28,904 nt of DNA from Candidatus Proximibacter danicus (GTDB taxonomy: Bacteria; Pseudomonadota; Gammaproteobacteria; Burkholderiales; Rhodocyclaceae), in NCBI GenBank assembly GCA_016710885.1, contig JADJUC010000018.1, forward strand, positions 1 to 28,904. Direction: 5' to 3'. The position numbers and the translations under genes are program-made. The notes under the pieces were generated by a model that worked only from the letters and a program-made list of their open reading frames with translations, searched no databases and was not told the origin of the DNA. Below are positions 1-8,069 of this stretch, piece by piece (positions within the stretch are counted from its first letter, which is position 1; the number at the start of each line of letters is the position of its first letter).

Positions 1-1776
1 CACAATACCCTGTAACCCGCCGAACTGGGCGATCAGGGCCTTGCGGCGTTTCGGTCCGACACCTTCAATTTCCTCAAGGCGGGAGGTTTTGCGCGTCTTT
101 CCGCGTTGTGCGCGGTGCCCGCTGACGGCAAAGCGGTGAGCTTCATCCCGGACTTCTTGAACCAGGTGCAGCCCCGGGTGCTCAGGGGGCAATTGTAGCG
201 GCTCGCGCGCATTGGGTAACGATTCCGGAAAAATCAAGGTCTCCAGCCCCGGCTTGCGTGCCTCGCCCTTCGCCACGCCGATCATCGGCAGATGGCTCAA
301 GCCCAGTTCTTCCATGACGCCGGCTGCAGCACTCACCTGCCCCTTGCCGCCATCGATGAGAATGAGATCGGGCGCCACGCTTTCGCCGCTGGCCACTTTT
401 TCATAACGCCGCTGCACCGCCTGACGCATCGCGGCATAGTCGTCGCCGGGCTGGATACCGCTGATATTGAAGCGGCGGTATTCCGACTTCTTCATGGCAT
501 TGCCCTGATAGACGACACACGAGGCGACGGTTGCCTCGCCCTGCGTGTGGCTGATATCGAAGCACTCGATCCGCTCCACCGATTCCAGCCCCAAGGCTTC
601 CGCAAGCGCCTGTTGCCGCTTGCCCTGAAGCGTCAGGGTTGTCTTGCGCGCAACGATGGCCAGCTGTGCGTTCTGTACAGCCATTTCCACCCACACCCGG
701 TGCATAGCCTGGCGTGCTTCGACAATCGGTACCGCGCGCTCGGCAATCGCCGCCAGTGCCTCGCCGATCTCCTCATCGTCAGGCGGCAGGTTGACCAGAA
801 TCCGCTCGGGAATCGGGTGGTCGAGGTAGTGCTGCTGCAGGAAAGCGCTCAGCGCTTCGGCCGGGGGGCAGCTGATACCACCGGCTGGGAAATGGGCGCG
901 GTCGCCAAGATGCAGGCCGCCGCGCACCATGGCCAAATTGACACAAACGGTACCGCCCTCTTCCACGGCGACGATGACATCGAAATCCTCGCCACGCGCG
1001 CTCTCCATGTGCTGCTTTTCCTGTACATGGCGCAGCGACTGGATCTGGTCGCGGTAGATCGCCGCCTTCTCGAAGGCGAGATTGGCCGAAGCCTGGGCCA
1101 TGGCTTCACCCAGCGCGCGGATGACCTCCTGCTGCCGGCCCTGCAGGAACAACCGCGCCAGCCGAAGATCTTCGGCGTAAGCTGCGGCGTCGATCAGCCC
1201 GACACAGGGCGCCGAGCAACGCTTGATCTGGTGTAGCAGGCAAGGCCGCGAGCGATTGGCATAGACCGAATCTTCGCAGGTGCGCAGGCGGAACATGCGC
1301 TGCAGGAGATGCACGCTATCGCGCACTGCCGAAGCCGAGGGATAGGGGCCGAAATACTCGGCCCGGCGGCTATCGAGGCTGCCGCGGTAGTAGGCGATGC
1401 GGGGAAATTCGTCCTTGCTGACGAGGATGTACGGGTAGGACTTGTCGTCGCGAAACAGGATGTTGTAGCGCGGGCTGAGGCGTTTGATCAGGTTGTTCTC
1501 GAGCAGCAGCGCTTCCGCCTCGGAGCGCGTCACCGTGGTTTCCACCTTGGCGATCTGCCGCACCATCAGCGCAATGCGCGGACTCGGGTGGTTATCGCGG
1601 AAATACGAGGCGACACGCTTCTTCAGAGCCTTGGCCTTGCCCACGTAAAGCACGTTGCCGGACGCATCGAGCATGCGATAGACACCCGGCAGCTCGGGCA
1701 TGGAAGCCAGCAGCGTTCGGTGATCGAAAGGCGCAGGCGCTTCGGGGGCGTTGTTCGGTTCGGCGGCTTCGGACAT
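1..1776 (-). CDS. uvrC: UvrABC system protein C (excinuclease subunit C), 3' end cut off
   Basis: Dual-incision nuclease of bacterial nucleotide excision repair; acts in the cytoplasm on DNA marked by UvrA/UvrB. Read from the minus strand, 592 codons run from ATG 1774-1776 off the left edge. Visible: an N-terminal GIY-YIG nuclease domain (GVY at 31-33, LYVG at 43-46, Glu in SEAEALLLEN near 85-94), four cysteines C167, C179, C187, C191 spaced like the Fe-S cluster of E. coli UvrC, a UVR helix pair around LAFEKAAIYRDQIQSLRHV (233-251) that binds UvrB, an RNase H-like nuclease domain (ECFDISHTQGEA, LILIDGGKGQ), and a helix-hairpin-helix at the very end (EEIEGVGPKRRKAL). The family is about 600-610 aa, so only the last residues are missing. 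No frameshift was found. It is transcribed divergently from earP across 94 bp. No convincing Shine-Dalgarno is seen, so an upstream start is possible. Confidence 0.97.
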   Translation of the reverse strand, partial: MSEAAEPNNAPEAPAPFDHRTLLASMPELPGVYRMLDASGNVLYVGKAKALKKRVASYFRDNHPSPRIALMVRQIAKVETTVTRSEAEALLLENNLIKRLSPRYNILFRDDKSYPYILVSKDEFPRIAYYRGSLDSRRAEYFGPYPSASAVRDSVHLLQRMFRLRTCEDSVYANRSRPCLLHQIKRCSAPCVGLIDAAAYAEDLRLARLFLQGRQQEVIRALGEAMAQASANLAFEKAAIYRDQIQSLRHVQEKQHMESARGEDFDVIVAVEEGGTVCVNLAMVRGGLHLGDRAHFPAGGISCPPAEALSAFLQQHYLDHPIPERILVNLPPDDEEIGEALAAIAERAVPIVEARQAMHRVWVEMAVQNAQLAIVARKTTLTLQGKRQQALAEALGLESVERIECFDISHTQGEATVASCVVYQGNAMKKSEYRRFNISGIQPGDDYAAMRQAVQRRYEKVASGESVAPDLILIDGGKGQVSAAAGVMEELGLSHLPMIGVAKGEARKPGLETLIFPESLPNAREPLQLPPEHPGLHLVQEVRDEAHRFAVSGHRAQRGKTRKTSRLEEIEGVGPKRRKALIAQFGGLQGIV

Positions 1777-1870
1777 GAAGGCGGGTGGCAGTAAAGACCT
1801 GCGGCAGATAGGTTACGATGGCGAGCTTCGATGGTATCACGCACCGTCTACGCACCTTTAACGCACCTTC

Positions 1871-3037
1871 ATGCCGCTTTCTGCCACACCGCAACGCTGG
1901 GATATCTTCTGCACCGTCATCGACAACTATGGCGATATCGGCGTCTGCTGGCGCCTGGCGCGCCAGTTGGTGGCCGAGCATGGGCACTGCGTCCGGCTGT
2001 GGGTAGATGACCTGGCTTCGTTCGCCCCGCTGTGCCCCGGGCTTGTTCCGGCGCTTGTGCAGCAGCAGTTTGCCGGGGTCGAGATCCGGCGTTGGACAGC
2101 CCCCTTCCCTTACACTGAGCCGGCTGAGGTCGTGATCGAGGCCTTCGGCTGCGCCCTCCCTGAAAGCTATGTGGCTGCCATGGCCCGAGGCCAGGAACAG
2201 ACCGGGGGAGCGCCGCACTGGATCAATCTCGAATACCTTTCGGCCGAAAGCTGGGTGGCGGAATGCCATGGCCTGACGTCACCCCATCCGCGACTGCCGC
2301 TGACCAAGCATTTTTTTATCCCCGGCTTCGACGAGCACAGTGCCGGCCTGCTGCGCGAACGTGGATTGATGGCCCGGCACGCGAGCTTCGACACCCGACG
2401 ATGGTGGAAGAATTCAGGTGGCTCGGGAAGTACGCCGGCATCCGGGCAACTCGCGATTTCGCTGTTCGCCTACGAAAACCGGGCCGTCGCCGGCCTGCTT
2501 GACGCTTGGGTTAAGGGCAGCCAAGGGGTTCTGTGCCTGGTGCCGGAATCACGCGTACTGAAATCGGTGTCTGAGGCGCTGGGCAAATCCTTGGCCGTGG
2601 GTGAAAAAGCCCAGCAAGGTCACCTCGAACTGCGCGTACGTCCCTTCGTGCAGCAAGAGGCTTACGACGATCTGCTGCTGGCCTGTGATCTCAATCTCGT
2701 GCGTGGCGAAGATTCGCTGGTGCGCGCCATCTGGGCCGGCAAGCCTTTCGTCTGGCACATCTACCCTCAGGACGAGGATGCCCATATCGTCAAGCTGGAC
2801 GCCTTTCTTGACCGCTACTGCGCCGGGCTTTCACCGGCAGCAAAAAGCGCGCTGCGGCAGTTCTGGCACTCCTGGAACCGCGAAAGAACGGATGCGGGAG
2901 TCTGGCACGCGTTCCAAGCCGTACTGCCGGAATTGGCTGAACACACCCGGCGCTGGCGTGATCGATTGGCGGAACAGATTGATCTGACAAGTTTATTGAC
3001 TGATTTTTGCCGGGATTTGGACAAAAATCGACTATAA
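1871..3037 (+). CDS. earP: EarP, elongation factor P-arginine rhamnosyltransferase
   Basis: Transfers rhamnose from dTDP-L-rhamnose to arginine 32 of EF-P, activating it for rescue of ribosomes stalled at polyproline; cytosolic GT104 family. The 388-aa product has the family N-terminus (WDIFCTVIDNYGDIGVCWR, residues 10-28) with D18 and D22 matching the two conserved catalytic-region aspartates, and the C-terminal nucleotide-sugar motif RGEDS at 278-282 followed by VRAIWAGKPFVWHIYPQDE. Length matches the family (about 370-390 aa). The gene lies directly upstream of efp on the same strand, 40 bp apart, the usual arrangement for this pair, and the EF-P next door carries the arginine substrate. 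The ATG at 1871 is chosen because the conserved domain begins ten codons later; the Shine-Dalgarno is weak. Confidence 0.97.
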   Translation: MPLSATPQRWDIFCTVIDNYGDIGVCWRLARQLVAEHGHCVRLWVDDLASFAPLCPGLVPALVQQQFAGVEIRRWTAPFPYTEPAEVVIEAFGCALPESYVAAMARGQEQTGGAPHWINLEYLSAESWVAECHGLTSPHPRLPLTKHFFIPGFDEHSAGLLRERGLMARHASFDTRRWWKNSGGSGSTPASGQLAISLFAYENRAVAGLLDAWVKGSQGVLCLVPESRVLKSVSEALGKSLAVGEKAQQGHLELRVRPFVQQEAYDDLLLACDLNLVRGEDSLVRAIWAGKPFVWHIYPQDEDAHIVKLDAFLDRYCAGLSPAAKSALRQFWHSWNRERTDAGVWHAFQAVLPELAEHTRRWRDRLAEQIDLTSLLTDFCRDLDKNRL

Positions 3038-3038
3038 T
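3033..3038 (+). promoter_or_regulatory. Candidate -10 element for efp
   Basis: A perfect TATAAT lies 39 bases upstream of the efp ATG and overlaps the TAA stop of earP (3035-3037). No good -35 sits at 16-18 bases: the best TTGACT, at 2996-3001, is 31 bases away. The local AT-rich stretch (2990-3040) stands out from the GC-rich genes around it. Inference: efp may have its own promoter in addition to read-through from earP, but the missing -35 keeps confidence moderate. Confidence 0.4.
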
Positions 3039-3077
3039 GCCGGGTTTCCAATTTCGCCAATCGCTACAGGACACCCG

Positions 3078-3635
3078 ATGAAAACCGCCCAGGAACTCCG
3101 CTCCGGCAACGTATTCATGGTCGGCAACGACCCCATGGTCGTGCTCAAGGCCGACTACAACAAGTCTGGCCGCAACGCTGCCGTCGTCAAAATGAAGATG
3201 AAGAACCTGCTGACCGGTGCCGGCGCCGAAACGGTGTACCGCGCCGACGACAAGTTCGACGTTGTCCAGCTCGACCGCAAGGAAGTGTCCTACTCCTACT
3301 TTGCCGATCCGCTGTACGTGTTCATGGATGCCGAATACAACCAGTTCGAGATCGAAGCCGAGTCGATGACCGACGCGCTCAAGTATCTCGAAGACGGTAT
3401 GCCCTGCGAAGTGGTGTTCTACGACGGCAAGGCCATCTCGGTCGATCTGCCGAACAGCGTTGTCCGCGAAGTGATCTACACCGAGCCGGCCGTCAAGGGC
3501 GACACCTCGGGCAAGGTCATGAAGCCGGCCAAGCTGGCCACGGGCTTCGAACTGCCGGTGCCGGCCTTTGTCGAAATCGGTGACAAGATCGAAATCGACA
3601 CCCGCACCGACGAGTACCGCAACCGCGTCAAGTAA
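3078..3635 (+). CDS. efp: Elongation factor P (arginine type)
   Basis: Binds between the P and E sites of ribosomes stalled at consecutive prolines and stimulates peptide bond formation. The 185-aa product has the three beta-barrel domains of EF-P: KOW-like (about 1-65), OB (66-127) and a C-terminal OB-like domain ending EIDTRTDEYRNRVK. The tip of the domain I loop reads KSGRN with arginine at residue 32, where E. coli has the beta-lysylated lysine 34. Arg32 EF-P is the substrate of EarP, encoded immediately upstream. Start is ATG 3078 with ACAGGACA upstream. An intrinsic terminator follows at 3656-3680. No defects were seen. Confidence 0.98.
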   Translation: MKTAQELRSGNVFMVGNDPMVVLKADYNKSGRNAAVVKMKMKNLLTGAGAETVYRADDKFDVVQLDRKEVSYSYFADPLYVFMDAEYNQFEIEAESMTDALKYLEDGMPCEVVFYDGKAISVDLPNSVVREVIYTEPAVKGDTSGKVMKPAKLATGFELPVPAFVEIGDKIEIDTRTDEYRNRVK

Positions 3636-3655
3636 GCGACGCTTGCGACTAGAAT

Positions 3656-3680
3656 AAGGGCGACTTCGGTCGCCTTTTTC
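3656..3680 (+). terminator. Intrinsic terminator after efp
   Basis: GGCGAC (3659-3664), TTCG tetraloop, GTCGCC (3669-3674), then a T-rich tract (TTTTTCTTTTCT). The stem extends outward by A-T pairs. It starts about 20 bases after the efp stop and separates efp from the gene at 3710. Confidence 0.9.
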
Positions 3681-3709
3681 TTTTCTATTTCCTTTTTCCG
3701 GATACCTCA

Positions 3710-4274
3710 ATGGACCCCAGCGTCATCGCTGCCATGGCCAAGTGGCCGAATGTGCCGGACTGCCACGGCTGGCTCAGCCTGGATCGGCGTGGCCGCTGGC
3801 GCCTGCAGGGGAAGCCCGTATCGCACACCGGGCTGGCCGAGTTCATCGGCCGCAACTATGTACGCGATGCTTCCGGCGTCTGGTACATGCAGAATGGCCC
3901 GCAGCGGGTCTGGGTTGCACTGGAGGTGACGCCATGGGTGTTTCGTTTGGGAAGCGGCGAATCGGGTGAATCGCTGCTGACCCACACCGGACAGCTGGTA
4001 TCCGAGGTGCGCGCAGTCTGGCTGGTCGATGGCGAGCTACTGTGTCTGGAGTCCGAGCACGGGCTGGGTACCATCGACGACCGCGACCTGCCGGCCTTTC
4101 TTGAACGGCTTCGGACCGTCGGCGGCAGTTTGCCGGCTGATGATCTGAGCAGCGAGTTACTGGAACTTGACTGGGGCGGCCAATGCCTTCCGGTGCGAAA
4201 TTGCCGCAGCGAAGACCTGGCCCAGATCGGAAATTTCCGGCCTCAGGCCGATGCAACGCAGCTCCCCGGCGTAA
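3710..4274 (+). CDS. Uncharacterised conserved protein downstream of efp (3' end disturbed)
   Basis: I recognise this as the kind of short conserved betaproteobacterial protein found beside efp, but cannot assign a function or a DUF number with certainty. It begins MDPSVIAAMAKWPNVPDCHGW and is soluble: no signal peptide or membrane segment. Aromatic and glycine-rich motifs are GWLSLDRRGRWRLQG, EFIGRNYVRDASGVWYMQNG and PQRVWVALEVTPWVFRLG; an acidic C-terminal part ends near LAQIGNFRPQ. As read, the frame stays open to 4582, running 426 bases antisense to nagZ. If one C is removed from the CCCC run at 4264-4267 it stops at 4272-4274, giving 187 aa and only a 32-base convergent overlap. The span given here is the corrected one. 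The efp terminator lies upstream, so it may have its own promoter. Confidence 0.75.
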
Positions 4275-5269
4275 GCCACGCCAGCCTGATACAGGGGATC
4301 TTCGAGAAGTGCAGCCGGAGTCGGCACAGGCGCTGTCGGCAGCAGGCGCTCGACGCGTGCCGAGCGTTGCGGATCAATCGGCTCCTGCCAGCGCTGCAGA
4401 AGATCGCCAACAGCCTCCGGGCTGTTGCACACCAGCAGCATGTCGCAACCGGCACGGTAGGCTGCCATCGCCCGAGCCAATACATCGCCAGCGACACTGG
4501 CCCCTTCCATCGACAGATCATCACTGAAAACGACACCATCAAATTTAATGTCGTTTCTCAGAATATCTATCCAATAGTTTGAAAATCCAGCTGATTTGCA
4601 ATCGCACTTCGGGAAACTGACATGGGCCGGCATGACCGCATCGAGCTTCAACTGGCGGTACGGCAGCATGTCCGCAGCCAATTGATCCAGCCCGCGTTCA
4701 TCGACCGGAATGGCGACATGCGAGTCGGCCTCGACCCAGCCGTGCCCCGGAAAATGCTTGCCACAGGCGATCATCCCAGCCTGCCGCAAACCCTCGATCA
4801 GTGCTCCGGCCAGTTTGACCACCACCTGCGGGTCACTGTGGAAGGCACGCGTGCCGACCACCGAGCTGCGCCCCCAGTCGAGGTCGAGCACCGGCGTGAA
4901 GGACAGGTCGACGCCGCGTGACCGCAACTCGGCAGCCAGCACGTAGCCGATGGCCCGGGCCATGGTCTGCGCCTTGCTTGGGTCACGATCCCAAACTTCG
5001 CCCAGACTGCGCATGGCCGGCAGACGCGTAAAACCTTCCCGGCAACGCTGCACCCTGCCCCCTTCGTGGTCGATGCCGATGGGCAGACGGGGTTCGCGCA
5101 GCGCGTGGATTTCGGCACACAGGTGCTGCAGCTGCTCAGGACTCTGGTAGTTGCGCGAAAACAGGATGATGCCGCCAACCGCCGGGTGTGACAGCCGCTC
5201 GTGATCGAGTTCGGTCAGCTCCGTGCCGGCGATGTCGATCATCAGCGGACCGAGGGGAAGCGCTTTCAT
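4157..5269 (-). CDS. nagZ: Beta-N-acetylhexosaminidase (peptidoglycan recycling)
   Basis: Cytosolic GH3 enzyme that removes N-acetylglucosamine from GlcNAc-anhydroMurNAc peptides during wall recycling. Motifs: GPLMIDIAGTEL at the N-terminus, GIDHEGGRVQR (65-75), GKHFPGHGWVEADSH (170-184) with the Asp-His dyad region, and the nucleophile loop VVFSDDLSMEGA with Asp at 250. As read it is 370 aa, whereas the family is about 340. The last ~29 residues are antisense to the neighbouring gene and look unnatural. Removing one base from the run at 4264-4267 would stop it at 4243-4245, giving 341 aa. ATG overlaps the acpS stop (ATGA), so it is probably co-translated as the last gene of the lepB-to-nagZ run. 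Codons for residues 219-246 are unusually AT-rich. Confidence 0.95.
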   Translation of the reverse strand: MKALPLGPLMIDIAGTELTELDHERLSHPAVGGIILFSRNYQSPEQLQHLCAEIHALREPRLPIGIDHEGGRVQRCREGFTRLPAMRSLGEVWDRDPSKAQTMARAIGYVLAAELRSRGVDLSFTPVLDLDWGRSSVVGTRAFHSDPQVVVKLAGALIEGLRQAGMIACGKHFPGHGWVEADSHVAIPVDERGLDQLAADMLPYRQLKLDAVMPAHVSFPKCDCKSAGFSNYWIDILRNDIKFDGVVFSDDLSMEGASVAGDVLARAMAAYRAGCDMLLVCNSPEAVGDLLQRWQEPIDPQRSARVERLLPTAPVPTPAALLEDPLYQAGVAYAGELRCIGLRPEISDLGQVFAAAISHRKALAAPVKFQ

Positions 5270-5643
5270 GACTGCTCCAGGATGACGAAGGCGACGGCGT
5301 AGTCGTTCTCGTCGGAAATGGAAAGATGGGCAACAAGCCGTTTTTCCTGCATCAGCGCCGCCAGTTCGCCGGCAAAGCTGAACACCGGCTTGCCCAGATC
5401 GTCATGAACGATGGCGATGGCCGGCAAGGTTGCCGGCGCCCGGACGCCGGTGCCGAGGGCTTTGCCGAAGGCTTCCTTGGCGGCAAAACGCTTGGCTAGA
5501 AAGCGGCCCTTGTCGCCAGCCTTGGCGAATTCTTCCAGTTCAACCGGGGCCAGCAGCTTTTCGGCGGCGGCCATGCCGTGGCGCTCGAACATTGTGCTCA
5601 GGCGCGCAACAGCAGCGATATCGGTGCCGATGCCGTAGATCAC
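5266..5643 (-). CDS. acpS: Holo-[acyl-carrier-protein] synthase
   Basis: Transfers 4'-phosphopantetheine from CoA to the serine of apo-ACP, making ACP (encoded at 18090-18326) functional. The 125-aa product is of family length (about 120-130). Magnesium-binding residues are visible as D8 in MIYGIGTDI and E57 in KRFAAKEAFGKALGTG. Its stop overlaps the nagZ start by four bases and it starts 7 bases after the pdxJ stop; pdxJ-acpS is a classic conserved pair. Expression is presumably from the operon promoter upstream. Confidence 0.97.
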   Translation of the reverse strand: MIYGIGTDIAAVARLSTMFERHGMAAAEKLLAPVELEEFAKAGDKGRFLAKRFAAKEAFGKALGTGVRAPATLPAIAIVHDDLGKPVFSFAGELAALMQEKRLVAHLSISDENDYAVAFVILEQS

Positions 5644-5650
5644 AATTCGG

Positions 5651-6430
5651 TCACTCGCCCTGCCGCGCCGCTTCGCGCAACAACGCCTTCATTTCGCGCA
5701 CGGCTTCACGCAGGCCGACGAAAACCGAGCGGCTGACGATCGAGTGGCCAATATGCAGTTCGCGCACGCCGGCCAGCCGGGCAACCGGCTGCACGTTGTA
5801 GTAATTGAGGGCGTGACCGGCGTTGAAGCGCATGCCGAGATCGCGGATGGCCTGACCGGCCACGCGAATCTTGTTCAATTCCACCACCACCGCTGGCGCT
5901 TCGGCGTCGCGGCCATGGCTGTGGAAAGCGTGGGCGTAAGGGCCGGTATGGATTTCGCAAACCCTGGCCCCGATGCGTGCCGCCGCTTCGATCTGCGCGA
6001 GATCGGCATCAATAAACACGCTGCTGACGATGCCGGCGTCGGCCATCTGCTGCACGGCATGCTTGAGCATCCCCTCCTGGGCCAGCACATCGAGCCCGCC
6101 TTCAGTGGTGACTTCATGCCGACCTTCCGGCACCAGCATGGCCATTTCTGGCTTGATACGGCAGGCGATGCCGACCATTTCGTCGGTGGCCGCCATTTCC
6201 AGGTTGAGCTTGATCTGTGTCTGCTGGCGCAGCTGTTCGACATCCGTATCCTGGATGTGGCGTCGGTCTTCGCGCAAATGCACGGTGATGCCATCGGCAC
6301 CACCCAGATGGGCTTCGACCGCCGCCCAGACGGGATCAGGCTCCCAGGTGCGGCGGGCCTGGCGAAGGGTTGCGACGTGGTCGATGTTGACGCCAAGTTC
6401 GATCATCGCGCTTCTTTCCGGATCGGTCAT
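5651..6430 (-). CDS. pdxJ: Pyridoxine 5'-phosphate synthase
   Basis: Condenses 3-amino-2-oxopropyl phosphate (1-amino-acetone 3-phosphate) with 1-deoxy-D-xylulose 5-phosphate to give pyridoxine 5'-phosphate, the last ring-forming step of DXP-dependent vitamin B6 synthesis. TIM-barrel motifs: ELGVNIDHVATLRQARRT at the start, HLREDRRHIQDTDV, LNLEMAAT, IEIHTGPYA-like CEIHTGPYAHAF, and FNAGHALNYYNV near the C-terminus. Two starts compete. ATG 6430 overlaps the recO stop (ATGA). ATG 6406 (MIELGVNID) begins exactly where the family begins and has GGAAAG eight bases upstream, so I prefer 6406 biologically; the outer boundary is given. Length is 251-259 aa against about 245 in E. coli. Confidence 0.96.
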   Translation of the reverse strand: MTDPERSAMIELGVNIDHVATLRQARRTWEPDPVWAAVEAHLGGADGITVHLREDRRHIQDTDVEQLRQQTQIKLNLEMAATDEMVGIACRIKPEMAMLVPEGRHEVTTEGGLDVLAQEGMLKHAVQQMADAGIVSSVFIDADLAQIEAAARIGARVCEIHTGPYAHAFHSHGRDAEAPAVVVELNKIRVAGQAIRDLGMRFNAGHALNYYNVQPVARLAGVRELHIGHSIVSRSVFVGLREAVREMKALLREAARQGE

Positions 6431-7149
6431 AATTCCTGCAGCTCCATGAAAATCTTCCGGGTTTCAAGGCTGTAGCCACCGAGGTAGTGAGTCATCAGCG
6501 CCCGCATCAGTTGTTTTGCTTCGCTCAGCGAACGTGGATCGGAGAAATCCTCGCGCTCCATGTCCAACAGGGTTTTGCCGCAGACCGACAAGGCCGAGTT
6601 TCCCGGCGCCCCGAGTCGCACGGCCCCCCGCTCGATCTCGTAGGCATAGGATGCGCCAGCCTCGATCGGCCGGCCTTCGGCATCATGACTCAGCGTCAGG
6701 CCGTAGCCAAGTTCGGCCAGCAGCGAGTGTTCGAAGCTGCGCAGATCGGCCTCGCGCACACCATCGGCAAAGCGGCGCATGGTTTCGCTGTAGGCGGCAA
6801 AGAGTTTCTCGTGCGAATCCTCACGAGGCAGCAGGTTCATCAACAGTTCGTTCAGATAATAGCCGCAGAACAGCGCCTTGCCGGAAAGCAGCGGCTGCCC
6901 GCCCTGCCATTCAGCTTTCATCAGTGTCTGCACCTCGCCCTTACCGGCCCAGCCCAGTTCCAGCGGCTGGAAGGCCAGCAACAGGCCGCGCAACACGGAA
7001 CGCGGGCGCCGGGCGCCACGCGCCAGCAAGGCGACACGGCCATGGTCGCGGGTGAAAACCTCGACGATCAGACTGGTTTCGCGGAAGGGATAGGAATGCA
7101 GAACCCATGCCGGCTGTGCGTCGACCCGTTGCCGCTGCATTGCCACCAT
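6427..7149 (-). CDS. recO: DNA repair protein RecO
   Basis: Recombination mediator of the RecFOR pathway; binds SSB-coated single-stranded DNA and helps load RecA. The 240-aa product shows the N-terminal OB-fold (AWVLHSYPFRETSLIVEVFT, GRVALLARGARRPRS) and the helical C-terminal domain with CGYYLNELLMNLLPRED and LLAELGYGL. Family length is about 240 aa. Start may be ATG 7149 or ATG 7140; neither has a strong Shine-Dalgarno. It sits 35 bases after era and overlaps pdxJ by four bases in the same run. era-recO-pdxJ-acpS is a conserved proteobacterial order. Confidence 0.96.
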   Translation of the reverse strand: MVAMQRQRVDAQPAWVLHSYPFRETSLIVEVFTRDHGRVALLARGARRPRSVLRGLLLAFQPLELGWAGKGEVQTLMKAEWQGGQPLLSGKALFCGYYLNELLMNLLPREDSHEKLFAAYSETMRRFADGVREADLRSFEHSLLAELGYGLTLSHDAEGRPIEAGASYAYEIERGAVRLGAPGNSALSVCGKTLLDMEREDFSDPRSLSEAKQLMRALMTHYLGGYSLETRKIFMELQEL

Positions 7150-7184
7150 TGCCGGACGCGCCTCTGCCGCTGCTCGTTATTCTG

Positions 7185-8069
7185 TTATTCGTAGCCGAGC
7201 GAACGCAGCAGGCGCTCGTCGTCGGTCCAGCCAGACTTTACCTTGACCCAGACTTCGAGATAGACCTTGCCGTCGAACAGGCGCTCCATGTCCTGGCGCG
7301 CCTCGGAAGCGATACGCTTCAGCGTCTCGCCGCCCTTGCCGATGACGATGGCCTTGTGCCCCGGGCGATCGACGACGACGGCGGCAAAGATGCGCTTGAG
7401 CTTGCCCTCTTCCTCGAATTTCTCGATCTCGACCGTGGTCGAATACGGCAACTCGTCGCCCAGCAGGCGGAACAGCTTTTCGCGGATGTACTCGGCGGCA
7501 ATGAAGCGCGAGCTCTTGTCGGTCATCTCGTCTTCGGCAAACAGCAGTTCCTCATGCGGCAACTGCTTGCGTGTCTCGGCCAGCAACTCCTTGAGCTGCT
7601 TGCCGTTGGTGGCGCTGACCGGCACTACCGCTGCAAAATCACGGCGCCCGGCCACGTCGGCCAGAAAAGGCATGAAGGCCGCCTTGTCCTTGATGCGGTC
7701 GGTCTTGTTGACCACCAGAATCACCGGTTTGTCCGTCGGCAGCAGATCGAACACCACCTTGTCCTTGCTGCCAAAACGGTCGGCCTCGATCACGAACAGG
7801 ACGACATCGACATCGGAAAGCGCAGTAGTAACCCCACGGTTCATCGCTCGGTTCAGCGCATTGGTGTGCTGGGTCTGGAAGCCTGGCGTATCGACGAAAA
7901 CGAACTGGGCATTGTCGTCGGTGCGAATGCCGGTGATGCGGTGGCGCGTAGTCTGCGCCTTGCGCGAGACGATGCTGATTTTCTCGCCGATCAAGGCGTT
8001 GAGCAGCGTCGACTTGCCGACATTGGGACGGCCAACGATGGCGATGTATCCGGAACGAAGTGTCGTCAT
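7185..8069 (-). CDS. era: GTPase Era, 16S rRNA/30S assembly factor
   Basis: Ras-like GTPase that binds the 3' end of 16S rRNA and guides late 30S assembly. The 294-aa product has G1 GRPNVGKST (13-21), G2 region QTTRHRITG, G3 DTPGF, G4 NKTD and G5 SAT, then a KH RNA-binding domain with GHKAIVIGKGGETLKRI. I chose ATG 8067-8069 because it overlaps the rnc stop in ATGA, has GGAG about 10 bases upstream and places the G1 motif at the usual distance; an ATG at 8090 would add seven residues lying inside rnc. The rnc-era coupling is widely conserved. Confidence 0.98.
   Translation of the reverse strand: MTTLRSGYIAIVGRPNVGKSTLLNALIGEKISIVSRKAQTTRHRITGIRTDDNAQFVFVDTPGFQTQHTNALNRAMNRGVTTALSDVDVVLFVIEADRFGSKDKVVFDLLPTDKPVILVVNKTDRIKDKAAFMPFLADVAGRRDFAAVVPVSATNGKQLKELLAETRKQLPHEELLFAEDEMTDKSSRFIAAEYIREKLFRLLGDELPYSTTVEIEKFEEEGKLKRIFAAVVVDRPGHKAIVIGKGGETLKRIASEARQDMERLFDGKVYLEVWVKVKSGWTDDERLLRSLGYE

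Noticed and set aside
292..1236. Long plus-strand open frame of 314 codons
   Set aside because: It is antisense to uvrC, which has all expected domains; the plus translation shows no family character.
1592..2269. Minus-strand frame of 225 codons across the uvrC/earP spacer
   Set aside because: It is antisense to earP and out of frame within uvrC; both overlapped genes are well supported.
2996..3038. TTGACT and TATAAT as one efp promoter
   Set aside because: The spacing is 31 bases, far too long for sigma-70 contact.
5744..6475. Plus-strand open frame of 243 codons
   Set aside because: Antisense to pdxJ and recO, which are complete and conserved.
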